From Prevotellaceae bacterium KH2P17 (GTDB lineage: Bacteria; Bacteroidota; Bacteroidia; Bacteroidales; Bacteroidaceae): DNA of 64,000 nucleotides. The translations under genes were made by a program, and so were the position numbers. Below are positions 19,003 through 29,352 of the stretch, piece after piece. Each line of letters opens with the position of its first letter. Position 1 is the first letter of the stretch. The notes under the pieces were generated by a model, which did not search any database, had not been told where the DNA came from, and saw nothing but the letters and a program-made list of their open reading frames with translations. Where the stretch lies: NCBI GenBank assembly GCA_900199655.1, contig FZRE01000006.1, positions 62,001 through 126,000 on the forward strand, in the 5' to 3' direction.

Positions 19003-20289
19003 ATGACCTATCAGGAAACAGTACAATACCTTTTTAACAGCACACCCATGTTTGAGCACGTGGGGGCTACGGCCTACAAGGAGGGCCTTGACAACACCCT
19101 GGCGCTGGACGAACACTTCCATCATCCGCACACGCACTACCCGACCATCCACGTAGCCGGCACCAACGGCAAAGGTTCGTGCTCCCATACGCTGGCCTCC
19201 ATCCTTCAGAGCGAGGGATACAGGGTGGGTCTCTACACTTCTCCGCACCTTGTAGATTTCAGAGAGCGGATTAGGGTTAACGGACAGGTTATCAGCAAGA
19301 AACAGGTTGTTGACTTCGTAGAGCGCGAACGCCATTTCTTCGAGCCCCTGCATCCCTCGTTCTTCGAGCTCACCACGGCCATGGCATTCAACTACTTCGC
19401 TGAACAAGAGGTAGACATTGCCGTCATCGAAGTCGGTCTGGGCGGCCGTCTCGACTGCACCAACATCATCTCCCCCATCCTCTCCGTCATCACCAACATC
19501 TCCTTTGACCACACCCAGTTCTTGGGCAACACGCTGGCAAAGATTGCCGGCGAGAAGGCCGGCATCATCAAAAGCCACACTCCAGTGGTTATCGGAGAAA
19601 CTGTAGCCGAGACGAGGCCGGTATTCGAGCAGAAGGCTGCTGCCCTGCAGGCTCCCGTGTACTTTGCCAAGGACGAGGCGGAAGTTATCGGAACGCAGGC
19701 AACCGACGGCCACCAAGGCCTCGTGTACAGCACGCGCAGCTTCGGCAAGCTGGCTGGCGAGCTCGGCGGAAGCTATCAGGAGAAGAACGCCAACACGGTT
19801 CTCTGCGCCGTGAAGCGGCTCATGGAGGCCGGCATCATCAAGCACGAGAGCAGCATAAACGAAGGTTTTGCCCGGGTGACGGAGCTCACCGGACTGCAAG
19901 GACGCTGGCAGCAGTTGCAGTCGAACCCCACAGTGGTGTGCGACACCGGCCATAACGCAGGCGGATGGCAGTATCTGGCACCGCAGCTACGGGCACAGGA
20001 ATGCCGGCAGCTCAGGATTGTTTTCGGCATGGTTGACGACAAAGACATTGACGCGGTGATGCAGATGCTGCCACGCCGGGCCGTATATTATTGGACGCAG
20101 GCATCCTCCAAGCGGGCCTTCCCCGTAGAGCGGGTGGCCGAATTGGGCCGCAGCCACCAGCTCTCGGGCGGCATTTTCCACACTGTCCGGGAGGCTTATC
20201 GGGCCGCGCTCGGCGATGCCGGCAAGGATGATTTCATCTTCGTGGGTGGCTCCAGTTATGTAGTTGCCGACCTGCTGGCTTCGGTTTAA
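19003..20289 (+). CDS. folC: Folylpolyglutamate synthase / dihydrofolate synthase
   Basis: 428 aa Mur-ligase-like enzyme that adds glutamate to dihydropteroate and to folates. ATP-binding loop HVAGTNGKGSCSHTLASIL; folate-loop region VGLYTSPHLVDFRERIRVNG; metal and ATP residues in ELTTAMAFNYFAEQ and IEVGLGGRLDCTN; C-terminal CDTGHNAGGW. The start MTYQETVQYLF at 19003 was chosen because it matches the family N-terminus; the longer frame from 18865 runs through the palindrome array. A weak terminator follows. Confidence 0.95.
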   Translation: MTYQETVQYLFNSTPMFEHVGATAYKEGLDNTLALDEHFHHPHTHYPTIHVAGTNGKGSCSHTLASILQSEGYRVGLYTSPHLVDFRERIRVNGQVISKKQVVDFVERERHFFEPLHPSFFELTTAMAFNYFAEQEVDIAVIEVGLGGRLDCTNIISPILSVITNISFDHTQFLGNTLAKIAGEKAGIIKSHTPVVIGETVAETRPVFEQKAAALQAPVYFAKDEAEVIGTQATDGHQGLVYSTRSFGKLAGELGGSYQEKNANTVLCAVKRLMEAGIIKHESSINEGFARVTELTGLQGRWQQLQSNPTVVCDTGHNAGGWQYLAPQLRAQECRQLRIVFGMVDDKDIDAVMQMLPRRAVYYWTQASSKRAFPVERVAELGRSHQLSGGIFHTVREAYRAALGDAGKDDFIFVGGSSYVVADLLASV

Positions 20290-20301
20290 TAGTTTTTAAC
20301 A

Positions 20302-20324
20302 TAACAGTCCGCCTGTTTTTTAAA
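20302..20324 (+). terminator. Weak terminator after folC
   Basis: AACAG-TCCGC-CTGTT is followed by a T-run. The stem is only 5 bp, so efficiency is uncertain. Confidence 0.45.
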
Positions 20325-20331
20325 TCATTCG

Positions 20332-20363
20332 TTTGCCCCTTTCGTTTTTTTTCAGTTACTTTG
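20332..20363 (+). promoter_or_regulatory. Promoter of the gal operon
   Basis: A -33 TTTG (20332-20335), a spacing of 20 bases, and a -7 box TTACTTTG (7 of 8 matches to TAnnTTTG). The start would be near 20370, about 28 bases before galM. No operator is evident. Confidence 0.6.
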
Positions 20364-20397
20364 CATCAATATAAAATAACTAAAGACTTATTATCTG

Positions 20398-21486
20398 ATG
20401 AACACAACTGAAACTGAAAACATCTGTGGTTTGAAGAAAGAGGACTTTCAGACCACAGTAGACGGCAAGAATACAGACTTGTTTTTTCTCACAAACAGTA
20501 AAGGCAACGAGGTTGCCATTACCAATTACGGAGGCGCCATAGTAGCCATCATGGTGCCTGACAGGAACGGCAACTACGCAAACGTTATCCAGGGACACGA
20601 CAATATCCAAGATGTAATAAACAGTCCGGAGCCCTATCTCTCCACTCTCATTGGCCGGTATGGCAACCGCATCTGCAAAGGACGCTTCCAGCTGCACGGC
20701 AAGGAGTACCGGTTACCTGTCAACAACGGCCCAAACAGCTTGCATGGAGGCCTCAAAGGCTTCAACGCCAAGGTTTGGGATGCACTGCAAATGGACGCCC
20801 AGTCGCTGGTTCTGAAGTACGTGAGTCCATACGGAGAAGAAGGCTACTCCGGCGAAATGAAAGTGACGGTTGTCTACACTTTCAACGATGACAACGAACT
20901 GGTTATCGACTACATGGCAACCACCAACAAGAAAACTATCATCAACCTTACAAGCCACGGCTTTTTCTCACTGGCTGGCATAGCCGACCCCACCCCCACC
21001 ATCGACAACTTGATTTGCCAAATCAATGCCGATTTCTACATTCCCATTGACGAGACAAGCATCCCCACGGGCGAAATCAGGAAGGTAGAAGGTACACCCT
21101 TCGACTTCCGCTCACCCAAAACAGTGGGCCAGGATATCAATGCCGACGATGAACAAATTAAGAACGGAGCCGGCTACGACCACTGTTTCGTGCTCAACAA
21201 GAAGGAAGAAGGCGAGCTGAGCTTTGCCGCCAAGATAACCGAACCCGTGAGCGGACGCACCATGGAAGTGTTCACGACCGAACCGGGCGTACAGGTCTAT
21301 ACCGACAACTGGGCCGACGGCTACAAAGGCCAGCACGGGGCAACCTTCCCGCGCCGCAGTGCCATCTGCTTCGAGGCACAGCACTTCCCGGACAGTCCCA
21401 ACCATCCGTACTTCCCCTCGGTGGTACTCAAGGCCGGCGAACAATACAAGCAGAAAACTATCTATCAATTTGGAGTAGAACAATAA
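20398..21486 (+). CDS. galM: Aldose 1-epimerase (galactose mutarotase), cytoplasmic
   Basis: 362 aa. It interconverts the alpha and beta anomers of galactose so that galactokinase can use it. There is no signal peptide. Family segments: ITNYGGAIVAIMVPDRNGN, LIGRYGNRICKGRFQLHGKEY, NNGPNSLHGGLKGFNAKVWD, the catalytic histidine segment NLTSHGFFSL (usually [10 protein letters not shown], so the flanking residues are divergent), the catalytic glutamate near [10 protein letters not shown], and the C-terminal FEAQHFPDSPNH. It is the first gene of galM-transporter-galK, 25 bases before the transporter. Confidence 0.94.
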   Translation: MNTTETENICGLKKEDFQTTVDGKNTDLFFLTNSKGNEVAITNYGGAIVAIMVPDRNGNYANVIQGHDNIQDVINSPEPYLSTLIGRYGNRICKGRFQLHGKEYRLPVNNGPNSLHGGLKGFNAKVWDALQMDAQSLVLKYVSPYGEEGYSGEMKVTVVYTFNDDNELVIDYMATTNKKTIINLTSHGFFSLAGIADPTPTIDNLICQINADFYIPIDETSIPTGEIRKVEGTPFDFRSPKTVGQDINADDEQIKNGAGYDHCFVLNKKEEGELSFAAKITEPVSGRTMEVFTTEPGVQVYTDNWADGYKGQHGATFPRRSAICFEAQHFPDSPNHPYFPSVVLKAGEQYKQKTIYQFGVEQ

Positions 21487-21511
21487 AGTACAAATAAAAA
21501 TAATAACTGAA

Positions 21512-22831
21512 ATGGAAAATCAAACTAAACAGAATGCGAGCATAATCGCCATCATAACTATGATGTTCCTTTATGCCATGATTTCGTTCGTAACTAACCT
21601 CGCCGCACCTATCGGAGTGATTTGGAAAAGCCAGTTTGGCGGTGCAAGCGCCAACACGGTAGGCATGCTGGGCAACGGCATGAACTTCCTGGCTTACCTC
21701 TTCATGGGCATTCCCGCCGGTAAACTTCTTACCAAGGTAGGCTACAAGAAGACTGCCATGATTGGCATCGCCATTGGTTTCATCGGCGTGTTTACACAGT
21801 TCTGCTCCGGCTTCTTCGACCCCGAGACATCCAAGTTAGCCGGTTTCGTAGTCTATCTGCTGGGCGCTTTCATCTCCGGATTGTGCGTCTGCATCCTCAA
21901 CACCGTTGTAAACCCCATGCTGAACCTGCTTGGCGGCGGCGGTAACAGAGGCAACCAGCTCAACATGATTGGCGGAACACTGAACTCACTGACCGGAACC
22001 ATCACCCCGCTCTTTGTCGGCGCGCTCATCGGTACCGTGACCGCATCAACCCAAATGGTAGATGTTAACATGGTGCTCTACATCGCCATGGCCGTGTTTG
22101 CACTCACCTTCATCATCCTCGGCTTCATTCCAATCTCCGACCCCGAGAGAGGCAAGGTTACTGCCGACACCGTTTTCGAGCGCAGCCCATGGGCTTTCCG
22201 CCACTTTATGCTGGGTGTGATTGCCATCTTCGTTTATGTTGGCGTTGAAGTGGGCATACCCGGAACGCTGATTTACTACCTTTCTGACCAGACCGACAAG
22301 GGTGCCGGCCTTACCGGTAACGCCATGGCAATAGCCGGCTCGGTAGCTGCAACCTACTGGTTCCTGATGCTGGTAGGCCGTTTCTGCTCCTCATTTATTG
22401 CCAACAAGGTTTCGAGCAAGACGCTGATGACCATTGCCACCTTCGGCGGTATGGTGCTCATCATCCTCGCCATGATATTGGGCAAGGCAACAACCGTATC
22501 CATGCCGGTGTTTAACGGCACCTCCTTCGACACCGTTGTCGTGCCTATCGCTGCCCTGCTGCTGGTTCTCTGCGGTCTGTGCACATCGGTAATGTGGACC
22601 TCCACCTTCAATCTTGCCACCGAGGGTCTGGGCAAATACACTGCTGCAGCATCCGGTATCTTCATGATGATGGTTGTAGGCGGTGGCGTACTGCCGCTTA
22701 TCCAGAGCTCCATTGCTGACTACGTAAGCTACATGGCCTCCTACATTGTGCCTCTGATAGCTCTTGCCTACATGTTCTTCTACGCCGTTGCAGGCAGCAA
22801 GAACGTGAATAAGGACATCAAGATTGACTGA
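21512..22831 (+). CDS. MFS sugar transporter, probably galactose/glucose
   Basis: 439 aa inner-membrane protein with about twelve hydrophobic segments, of the FHS-like major facilitator group common in Bacteroidota. Segments such as GVIWKSQFGGASANTVGMLG, GIPAGKLLTKVGYKKTAMIG (the loop 2-3 motif) and MWTSTFNLATEGLGKYTAAASG can be seen. Its place between galM and galK makes galactose uptake the most likely role; the substrate is inferred from neighbours. galK starts 25 bases after its stop. Confidence 0.88.
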   Translation: MENQTKQNASIIAIITMMFLYAMISFVTNLAAPIGVIWKSQFGGASANTVGMLGNGMNFLAYLFMGIPAGKLLTKVGYKKTAMIGIAIGFIGVFTQFCSGFFDPETSKLAGFVVYLLGAFISGLCVCILNTVVNPMLNLLGGGGNRGNQLNMIGGTLNSLTGTITPLFVGALIGTVTASTQMVDVNMVLYIAMAVFALTFIILGFIPISDPERGKVTADTVFERSPWAFRHFMLGVIAIFVYVGVEVGIPGTLIYYLSDQTDKGAGLTGNAMAIAGSVAATYWFLMLVGRFCSSFIANKVSSKTLMTIATFGGMVLIILAMILGKATTVSMPVFNGTSFDTVVVPIAALLLVLCGLCTSVMWTSTFNLATEGLGKYTAAASGIFMMMVVGGGVLPLIQSSIADYVSYMASYIVPLIALAYMFFYAVAGSKNVNKDIKID

Positions 22832-22856
22832 TTTCACACCTAAAATCATAAAAACC

Positions 22857-24017
22857 ATGGATATTGAAAAAGTAAGAAGCCGCTTCATCAAGCATTTTGA
22901 CGGCAAGACCGGCAACATCTACATGTCGCCGGGACGCATCAACCTCATCGGCGAACACACCGACTACAACGGCGGATTTGTTTTCCCCGGCGCCGTTGAC
23001 AAGGGCATCATGGCCGAGCTCCGGCCTAACGGAACCAACACGGTGATGTGCTACTCCATCGACCTGAAAGACAGAGTGGAGTTCAAAGTCGACGACCCCG
23101 ACGGCCCGCGCGCCACATGGGCCCGTTATATATACGGTATTGTGCAGGAGATGCGCGCCCTCGGCGTTGACGTCAAAGGGTTCAACACCGCCTTCTATGG
23201 CGACGTGCCATTGGGAGCCGGCATGAGTTCATCGGCCGCGCTGGAGAGCTGCTTCGCCTTTGCCCTTAACGACCTGTTTGGCGACAACAAGGTTTCCAAG
23301 TGGGATCTCGCCCTCGCCGGCCAGGCCACCGAGCACAAGTACGTAGGCGTAAACTGCGGTATCATGGACCAGTTTGCCTCCGTCTTCGGGCAGCAAGGCA
23401 AGCTGATGCGCCTCGACTGCCGCAGCCGCGAGTTCGAATACTACCCCTTCGACCCGCAGGGTTACAAGCTGGTGCTGCTCGACTCCAAAGTAAAGCACGA
23501 ACTGAAGGGCTCGCCCTACAACGACCGCCGCAACAGTTGCGAGAACATAGTGAAGCACATTGCCGCCAAGCACCCCGAGAACAAGTTCGAAACTCTGCGT
23601 GACTGCACCTGGGAACAGCTCGAGGAAGTCCGCCAGGAGGTGGGAGAAGAGGATTACAAACGTGCCCACTTCGTGCTCGGAGAGAAGGACAGAGTGCTGG
23701 CTGTATGCGACGCTTTGGAGAAAGGCGACTACGAGACAGTAGGCCAGAAGATGTACGAAACCCACGAAGGACTTAGCAAGGAGTACGAAGTATCGTGCGA
23801 GGAGCTGGACTACCTGAACGAACTGGCCAAGGCCAACGGCGTTACCGGCAGCCGCATCATGGGCGGAGGCTTCGGCGGATGCACCATCAATCTGGTCAAG
23901 GAAGAACTCTACGACAAGTTCATAGCAGACGCAAAGGCCAGGTACAACGAAAAATACGGCCACGCACCGGCAGTTTATGAGGTAGTCATCAGCGACGGTT
24001 CTCATAAGGTCTGCTAA
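22857..24017 (+). CDS. galK: Galactokinase
   Basis: 386 aa GHMP kinase that phosphorylates galactose at C1, the first step of the Leloir pathway. Motif 1 PGRINLIGEHTDYNGG; motif 2 VPLGAGMSSSAALE; catalytic aspartate region NCGIMDQFASVFG; motif 3 GSRIMGGGFGGCTINL. The start MDIEKVRSRF at 22857 was chosen; the longer frame from 22824 overlaps the transporter and adds unrelated residues. galT and galE are not in the window. Confidence 0.96.
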   Translation: MDIEKVRSRFIKHFDGKTGNIYMSPGRINLIGEHTDYNGGFVFPGAVDKGIMAELRPNGTNTVMCYSIDLKDRVEFKVDDPDGPRATWARYIYGIVQEMRALGVDVKGFNTAFYGDVPLGAGMSSSAALESCFAFALNDLFGDNKVSKWDLALAGQATEHKYVGVNCGIMDQFASVFGQQGKLMRLDCRSREFEYYPFDPQGYKLVLLDSKVKHELKGSPYNDRRNSCENIVKHIAAKHPENKFETLRDCTWEQLEEVRQEVGEEDYKRAHFVLGEKDRVLAVCDALEKGDYETVGQKMYETHEGLSKEYEVSCEELDYLNELAKANGVTGSRIMGGGFGGCTINLVKEELYDKFIADAKARYNEKYGHAPAVYEVVISDGSHKVC

Positions 24018-24513
24018 CCTGCAGCACCCTCTACACGGCTCATCCGCTAAACGCACCGACGCCTGTCGCGAGACCCGAGTCAGCTTCCTGACACCTTGGA
24101 CACGCTTCCGCCCACCGCAGAATTGCATATTCCGCCCAGCGTGAAGAATGCCTACGGACAGGAAGAAGACTTCGCTACCGGCATCCTTGCATTTAGCGGG
24201 TGAACTCATTTACCTGAACATCGAGACACGCAAGCAGTAAGCCCGGGTGCTCGAACATGCCTTTTGACGTGCCGAAGTTATGCTTCGGGAACTTTCGACA
24301 AGTGTCACACGATTGTTCGACAAGTGTCACACGATTGTACGACAGGTGTCGAAACTTTCCATCCACGGTTTTCGGCACCGTTGGGTCAACCGTCTTCCAA
24401 CTCTAAAAATACACTTCGTAACGCAGCGTCTGTCTTTTTTCAGGTCCAAGATTTCCTGTCATCCCTTACGGATAACAGATTTTTATACACAAACCAAACA
24501 CATTTTACCAGTA
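24018..24513. other. Long gap between galK and the arabinoside genes
   Basis: No gene can be supported. 24018-24265 shows no clear structure. 24270-24357 holds a palindrome array. The remainder (24380-24513) is AT-richer and leads into the mutarotase gene; I see no exact TAnnTTTG box there. Confidence 0.6.
24270..24357. repeat. 22-bp-pitch palindrome array, GACA family, copy 3
   Basis: Units CGACAAGTGTC, CGACAAGTGTC and CGACAGGTGTC start at 24296, 24318 and 24340, exactly 22 bp apart, with linkers ACACGATTGTT and ACACGATTGTA. A further palindrome, CCGAAG-TTATG-CTTCGG (24272-24288), is centred 21 bp before the first unit. GTGCCGAA (24269) and TTCGGCAC (24371) form an outer inverted repeat. 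Confidence 0.9.
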
Positions 24514-25665
24514 ATGAAGAACTTAACACTTATTGCAGGCCTCGCCATGTTGATGCTCAGTGCCTGCACCCAGAACAAGAACTTAACAGAGTCGGGGCTT
24601 GACCCGGCCGCCTTCGACACCACCATTAACGAGAAGCCCGTGCAGCTCTACACGCTTAAGAACAGCAAGGGCATGGAAGTAAGCATCACGAACTTCGGAG
24701 GCAGAGTGGTCTCTATTATGGTTCCCGACAAGAACAACCATCCTACCGACGTGGTGCTGGGCTACGACAACATTGCGCAATATGCCGACTCGGTGAACAG
24801 CCCGAGCGACTTCGGCGCTGCCATCGGCCGTTATGCCAACCGCATCAATAAGGGTCAGATTACCGTAGGCGGCAAACTGATACAGCTGCCGACCAACAAC
24901 TACGGCCACTGTCTGCACGGCGGCCCCTCCGGATGGCAGTACCAGGTGTACGACGGCAAGCAACTGAACGACACGACCCTGCAACTCACCCTGCTTTCTC
25001 CCGACGGCGACAACAACTTCCCGGGCAATGTAACGGCCCATGTAACCTATACGGTGAAGAGCGACAACACGCTCGACATGCGTTTTGAGGCCACTACGGA
25101 CAAGGAAACCGTTGTCAACATGACCAACCACTCGTACTTCAACCTCAACGGAGACCCCTCCAAGCCGGGCACTGACATGGTGCTGTACATCAATGCCGAC
25201 AGGTTTACGCCGGCCGATGCCACCTACATGACCACCGGAGAGATACTTCCGGTGCAGAACACGCCGATGGACTTCCGCAAGGCTCATGCCCTCAACGAGA
25301 CCATTAACGACACTACATTCCAACAAATCAAGAATGCAACGGGCTACGACCATAACTGGGTGCTCAATACTTACAAGGACGGCAAGGGCGATGACACTAC
25401 GGTGGCAGCCAGCCTCTACTCCCCCGGCACCGGCATCCTGCTGGAGATGTTCACCAACGAGCCGGGTGTACAGGTCTACACCGGCAACTTCCTGGGTTCC
25501 GGAGTCAAGGGAAAGAAAGGCATCGCCTATCCTCGGCAGGCCTCGGTGTGCCTCGAGAGCCAGAAATATCCTGACTCCCCGAACAAGAAGAACTGGCCTT
25601 CGCCCTATCTGAAGCCGGGAGAAAAGTACTACAGTCACGTGGCTTACAAATTCAGTGTGAAATGA
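24514..25665 (+). CDS. Aldose 1-epimerase lipoprotein
   Basis: 383 aa mutarotase with a lipoprotein signal ([18 protein letters not shown], lipobox cysteine at residue 18), so it is probably anchored in a membrane facing the periplasm. Domain segments: [31 protein letters not shown], the catalytic [21 protein letters not shown], and the glutamate region [12 protein letters not shown]. The start at 24514 was chosen for the lipoprotein signal; the longer frame crosses the repeat array. Its stop overlaps the GH51 start (ATGA), so the two are translationally coupled and probably act on the same sugars outside the cytoplasm. Confidence 0.93.
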   Translation: MKNLTLIAGLAMLMLSACTQNKNLTESGLDPAAFDTTINEKPVQLYTLKNSKGMEVSITNFGGRVVSIMVPDKNNHPTDVVLGYDNIAQYADSVNSPSDFGAAIGRYANRINKGQITVGGKLIQLPTNNYGHCLHGGPSGWQYQVYDGKQLNDTTLQLTLLSPDGDNNFPGNVTAHVTYTVKSDNTLDMRFEATTDKETVVNMTNHSYFNLNGDPSKPGTDMVLYINADRFTPADATYMTTGEILPVQNTPMDFRKAHALNETINDTTFQQIKNATGYDHNWVLNTYKDGKGDDTTVAASLYSPGTGILLEMFTNEPGVQVYTGNFLGSGVKGKKGIAYPRQASVCLESQKYPDSPNKKNWPSPYLKPGEKYYSHVAYKFSVK

Positions 25666-27218
25666 GAAAGAAAATCATATCAACCACATTGGCATTAATC
25701 GCATGCCTGGGTAGCTTTGCCCAGGATGCGATTATTTCAGTTTATCCCGAACAGGGAAAGCATAAAATAGACAAAGAAATCTACGGACAGTTCGCCGAAC
25801 ACCTGGGCACCTGTATCTACGGCGGACTGTGGGTAGGTCCGGAGTCAGGCATACCCAACATTAACGGCTACCGCAAAGACGTTTTCGAGGCGCTCAAGAG
25901 GCTGCATGTTCCGGTGCTGCGCTGGCCGGGCGGCTGTTTTGCCGACGACTATCACTGGACGGACGGCATAGGCCCCAAGAACCAGCGGCCGTCACTTCGC
26001 AACAACAACTGGGGCGGAACGATTGAGGACAACTCATTTGGAACGCACGAGTTCCTGAACCTTTGCGAGATGCTGGGCTGCGAGCCATACGTTACGGGCA
26101 ACGTGGGAAGCGGCACGGTGAAGGAGATGGCGCAGTGGATAGAGTACATGACGTCTGACGGTGATACGCCTATGGCCAAGCTCCGCAGGCAAAACGGACG
26201 CGAAAAGGCCTGGCGCGTGAAGTACTTCGGTATCGGTAACGAGGCCTGGGGCTGCGGCGGAAACATGCGGCCCGAATACTACAGCGACCTCTATCGCCGC
26301 TACACCACCTACCTGCGCGACTATTCTAACAACACGCTCTTCAAGATTGCCAGCGGTGCCAATGCCGGCGACGTTCACTGGACGCAGGTTCTCATGGACC
26401 GCATAGGCAACGGCATGCAGGGCATCTCGCTACATTATTATTATGTAAGGGACTGGAACCACAAGGGTTCGGCCACCCGCTTCAGCGACGCGGAATACTA
26501 TCAGACGCTCGGCTCCTGCGTTTACATGGACACACTCATCAGCAAGCACGAGGCCGTAATGGACAAGTTCGACCCGCAAAAGAAGATAGCACTGATGGTA
26601 GACGAATGGGGAACGTGGTGGGATGAGGAACCCGGCAGCGTTCCCGGCCACCTGTACCAGCAGAACTCGCTGCGAGATGCCATCGTGGCTGCCATGACCC
26701 TCAACACGTTTCATAAGCACACCGACCGCGTTCGCATGGCAAACATCGCCCAGCTGGTCAACGTTCTGCAGTCTATGATACTCACCGACACCAAAGGAAC
26801 GGGGCACATGGTGCTCACGCCCAACTACTACGTGTTCGAAATGTACAAGGAGTTTCAGGATGCAATCAACATTCCGGTACAGACGCAATGCACCATGCTG
26901 CACGATACCGATAACCGCCAGATACCCCAAATCAGCGCTTCCATGGCCCGCAAGCAGCAGGGCGGCTACGTGCTTGCACTCGTTAACACCTCGCTAAGCA
27001 AAGATGTGGAAACGGAACTCCGCCTGGGCAGCATCGCTCCCAAGCAGTTGTCGGGCAGGATTCTGACAGCTCCGCGCATCAATGACTTCAACGATTTCAG
27101 CCATCCAGAGACCGTCAAGCCGGCTGAATTCAGGAATATCAGGAACGCGAAGACCCAGAAAAACACCGTCAGAGTGAAAATCCCAGCCAAATCTATCGTT
27201 GTTTTGGATATAAAATAG
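25662..27218 (+). CDS. Secreted alpha-L-arabinofuranosidase, GH51
   Basis: 518 aa with a signal peptide ([20 protein letters not shown]). It releases terminal arabinofuranose from arabinan or arabinoxylan fragments. The acid/base glutamate is in [19 protein letters not shown], the nucleophile glutamate is in [11 protein letters not shown], and the N-terminal [21 protein letters not shown] is typical of GH51. The C-terminal beta domain ends with the IVVLDIK strand. It overlaps the lipoprotein mutarotase by 4 bases, which suggests a periplasmic pair. No SusC/SusD pair is in the window. Confidence 0.94.
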   Translation: MRKKIISTTLALIACLGSFAQDAIISVYPEQGKHKIDKEIYGQFAEHLGTCIYGGLWVGPESGIPNINGYRKDVFEALKRLHVPVLRWPGGCFADDYHWTDGIGPKNQRPSLRNNNWGGTIEDNSFGTHEFLNLCEMLGCEPYVTGNVGSGTVKEMAQWIEYMTSDGDTPMAKLRRQNGREKAWRVKYFGIGNEAWGCGGNMRPEYYSDLYRRYTTYLRDYSNNTLFKIASGANAGDVHWTQVLMDRIGNGMQGISLHYYYVRDWNHKGSATRFSDAEYYQTLGSCVYMDTLISKHEAVMDKFDPQKKIALMVDEWGTWWDEEPGSVPGHLYQQNSLRDAIVAAMTLNTFHKHTDRVRMANIAQLVNVLQSMILTDTKGTGHMVLTPNYYVFEMYKEFQDAINIPVQTQCTMLHDTDNRQIPQISASMARKQQGGYVLALVNTSLSKDVETELRLGSIAPKQLSGRILTAPRINDFNDFSHPETVKPAEFRNIRNAKTQKNTVRVKIPAKSIVVLDIK

Positions 27219-27226
27219 TACATTTG
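27219..27226 (+). promoter_or_regulatory. -7 promoter box for transketolase
   Basis: TACATTTG, followed by CA, matches TAnnTTTG directly after the GH51 stop and 28 bases before the transketolase ATG. The -33 element is not clear. Confidence 0.6.
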
Positions 27227-27253
27227 CATTATCACTTAAAATCAGTTATAACA

Positions 27254-29272
27254 ATGAACGATAAGAAATTGATGAACCTTGCTGCCGACAATATCCGCAT
27301 CCTGGCGGCCTCTATGGTAGAGAAAGCCAAGTCGGGACATCCGGGCGGAGCTATGGGCGGAGCTGATTTCATCAACGTACTTTTCTCTGAATACCTCGTT
27401 TACGACCCCGCTGACCCTGAATGGACAGGGCGCGACCGCTTCTTCCTGGACCCTGGTCACATGTCACCCATGCTTTATGCTGCACTCTGTCTGCAGGGCA
27501 AGTTCACCCTCGACGAGCTCCGGCAGTTCCGTCAGTGGGGCTCACCTACCCCGGGTCATCCGGAGCGTGACGTCAAGCGGGGCATCGAGAACACATCAGG
27601 ACCACTCGGACAAGGCCATTCCTTTGCTGCCGGAGCTGCCGTTGCAGAGAAGTTTCTGCAAGCTCGGCTGGGCTCAACCATGATGCAACACAAGATTTAT
27701 GCGTACATTTCAGACGGTGGAGTGCAGGAGGAAATCTCCCAAGGCACCGGTCGGCTGGCCGGACTTTTGGGCCTCAACAACCTCATCATGTTCTACGATG
27801 CCAACGACATCCAGCTTTCTACCGAGGTAGGAGCGGTGATGAAGGAAGATACTGCAGCCAAATACAAGGCCTGGGGCTGGAATGTAATGACCATCGACGG
27901 CAACGATGCCGACGCCATCCGCCAGGCTTTGGACGATGCGCAGCATGAAAGCAGCCGGCCGACACTCATCATCGGCAAGACCGTGATGGGCAAGGGAGCC
28001 TTGAAAGAAGATGGCTCAAGCTACGAACACAGCATCAAGACCCACGGCGCACCGCTGGGTGGCGAGGCCTACCGCAATACCATTACCAATCTGGGAGGCA
28101 ATCCCGACAATCCGTTTGTGGTGTTTCCAGAGGTTGAAAAGCTCTATGCCAACCGCAGGGAGGAGCTGAAGAAGATTGTTGCAGCCCGCAGAGAAGAGGA
28201 AGAAAAGTGGAAACTGGAACACCCGGAGAAGGCCCGCGAGATGGAAAAATGGTTCTCCGGACGGGCGCCGAAGATAGACTGGACCAAGGTGCAGCAGAAA
28301 GCCGGCGTGGCTACTCGTGCCGCCAGCGCTGCCTGCCTGTCGGCTTTGGCCGAGCAGGTGCCCAACATGATTTGCGCTTCTGCCGACCTTTCCAACTCCG
28401 ACAAGACCGATGGCTTCCTCAAGATGACACACAACATCACCAGGAATGACTTCAGCGGCGCCTTCTTCCAGGCCGGAGTAAGCGAGCTGACCATGGCCTG
28501 CATGTGCATCGGCATGATGCTCCACGGCGGCGTAATCACCGCTATGGGCACGTTCTTCGTGTTCTCCGATTATATGAAACCGGCCATCCGGCTCGCTGCC
28601 CTGATGGAAGTTCCCGTCAAATTCATCTGGTCGCACGACGCCTTCCGCGTGGGCGAAGACGGCCCAACCCACGAACCGGTAGAGCAGGAAGCCCAGATAC
28701 GCCTGATGGAAAAGCTGAAGAACCACCACGGCAAGGACAGTGTGCGCGTCTTCCGGCCGGCCGATGCCGAGGAGACAACTGTCTGCTGGGCCATGGCGAT
28801 GGAAAATACGGCAACCCCGACAGCACTCATCTTCTCGCGCCAGGGTGTCGAGAACCTGCCTGCGGGCAATGACTATGGGCAGGTGCGCAAGGGCGCCTAC
28901 GTCGTAAAAGGCTCTGATAACGACTTCGATGTCATCCTGCTGGCGTCGGGTTCCGAAGTCTCCACGCTCGAGTCCGGTGCTGCCCTGCTCCGCAACGACG
29001 GCATCCGAACGCGCATCGTGAGCGTTCCTTCCGAGGGTCTTTTCCGCTGTCAGCCCCACGACTATCAGCAAACCGTCCTCCCCAAGGGGGCTAAGATATT
29101 CGGCCTTACGGCCGGGCTGCCCGTCACCTTGCAGGGACTTGTGGGCGCCGAGGGCCGTGTCTATGGCCTCGAGACCTTCGGATTTTCAGCTCCGTACACA
29201 GTGCTCGACGAGAAGTTAGGCTTCACCGCCGAGAACGTTTACCGCCAAGTAAAATCGTATCTGAATGAATAA
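27254..29272 (+). CDS. tkt: Transketolase
   Basis: 672 aa thiamine diphosphate enzyme of the non-oxidative pentose phosphate pathway. N-terminal KAKSGHPGGAMGGAD; ThDP segment DPGHMSPMLYA, then GPLGQGHSFAAGAA and the metal site SDGGVQEEISQG; pyrimidine domain FQAGVSELTMACMCIGM and SHDAFRVGEDGPTHEPVEQ. The start MNDKKLMNLAADN at 27254 was chosen after the -7 box. An internal stretch of charged residues (about 305-335, EEEEKWKLEHPEKAREMEK) is longer than in the E. coli enzyme. It is co-directional with rpiB, consistent with pentose use. Confidence 0.95.
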   Translation: MNDKKLMNLAADNIRILAASMVEKAKSGHPGGAMGGADFINVLFSEYLVYDPADPEWTGRDRFFLDPGHMSPMLYAALCLQGKFTLDELRQFRQWGSPTPGHPERDVKRGIENTSGPLGQGHSFAAGAAVAEKFLQARLGSTMMQHKIYAYISDGGVQEEISQGTGRLAGLLGLNNLIMFYDANDIQLSTEVGAVMKEDTAAKYKAWGWNVMTIDGNDADAIRQALDDAQHESSRPTLIIGKTVMGKGALKEDGSSYEHSIKTHGAPLGGEAYRNTITNLGGNPDNPFVVFPEVEKLYANRREELKKIVAARREEEEKWKLEHPEKAREMEKWFSGRAPKIDWTKVQQKAGVATRAASAACLSALAEQVPNMICASADLSNSDKTDGFLKMTHNITRNDFSGAFFQAGVSELTMACMCIGMMLHGGVITAMGTFFVFSDYMKPAIRLAALMEVPVKFIWSHDAFRVGEDGPTHEPVEQEAQIRLMEKLKNHHGKDSVRVFRPADAEETTVCWAMAMENTATPTALIFSRQGVENLPAGNDYGQVRKGAYVVKGSDNDFDVILLASGSEVSTLESGAALLRNDGIRTRIVSVPSEGLFRCQPHDYQQTVLPKGAKIFGLTAGLPVTLQGLVGAEGRVYGLETFGFSAPYTVLDEKLGFTAENVYRQVKSYLNE

Positions 29273-29293
29273 GTAAACATATTGGCCGCCGAC

Positions 29294-29321
29294 GGGTTTC
29301 TCCCCCACAGTGAGAAAGCCC
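29294..29321 (+). other. Hairpin between tkt and rpiB
   Basis: GGGTTTCTC and GAGAAAGCCC can pair across a 9-base loop. No T-run follows directly, so this may be a processing or stability element rather than a terminator. Confidence 0.45.
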
Positions 29322-29352
29322 GCAGACCCTAATCTTTAAATTGTTAAAGCCT

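Noticed and set aside
24280-24513. An N-terminal extension of the mutarotase lipoprotein
   Set aside because: It would translate the GACA array and hide the lipoprotein signal that starts at 24514.
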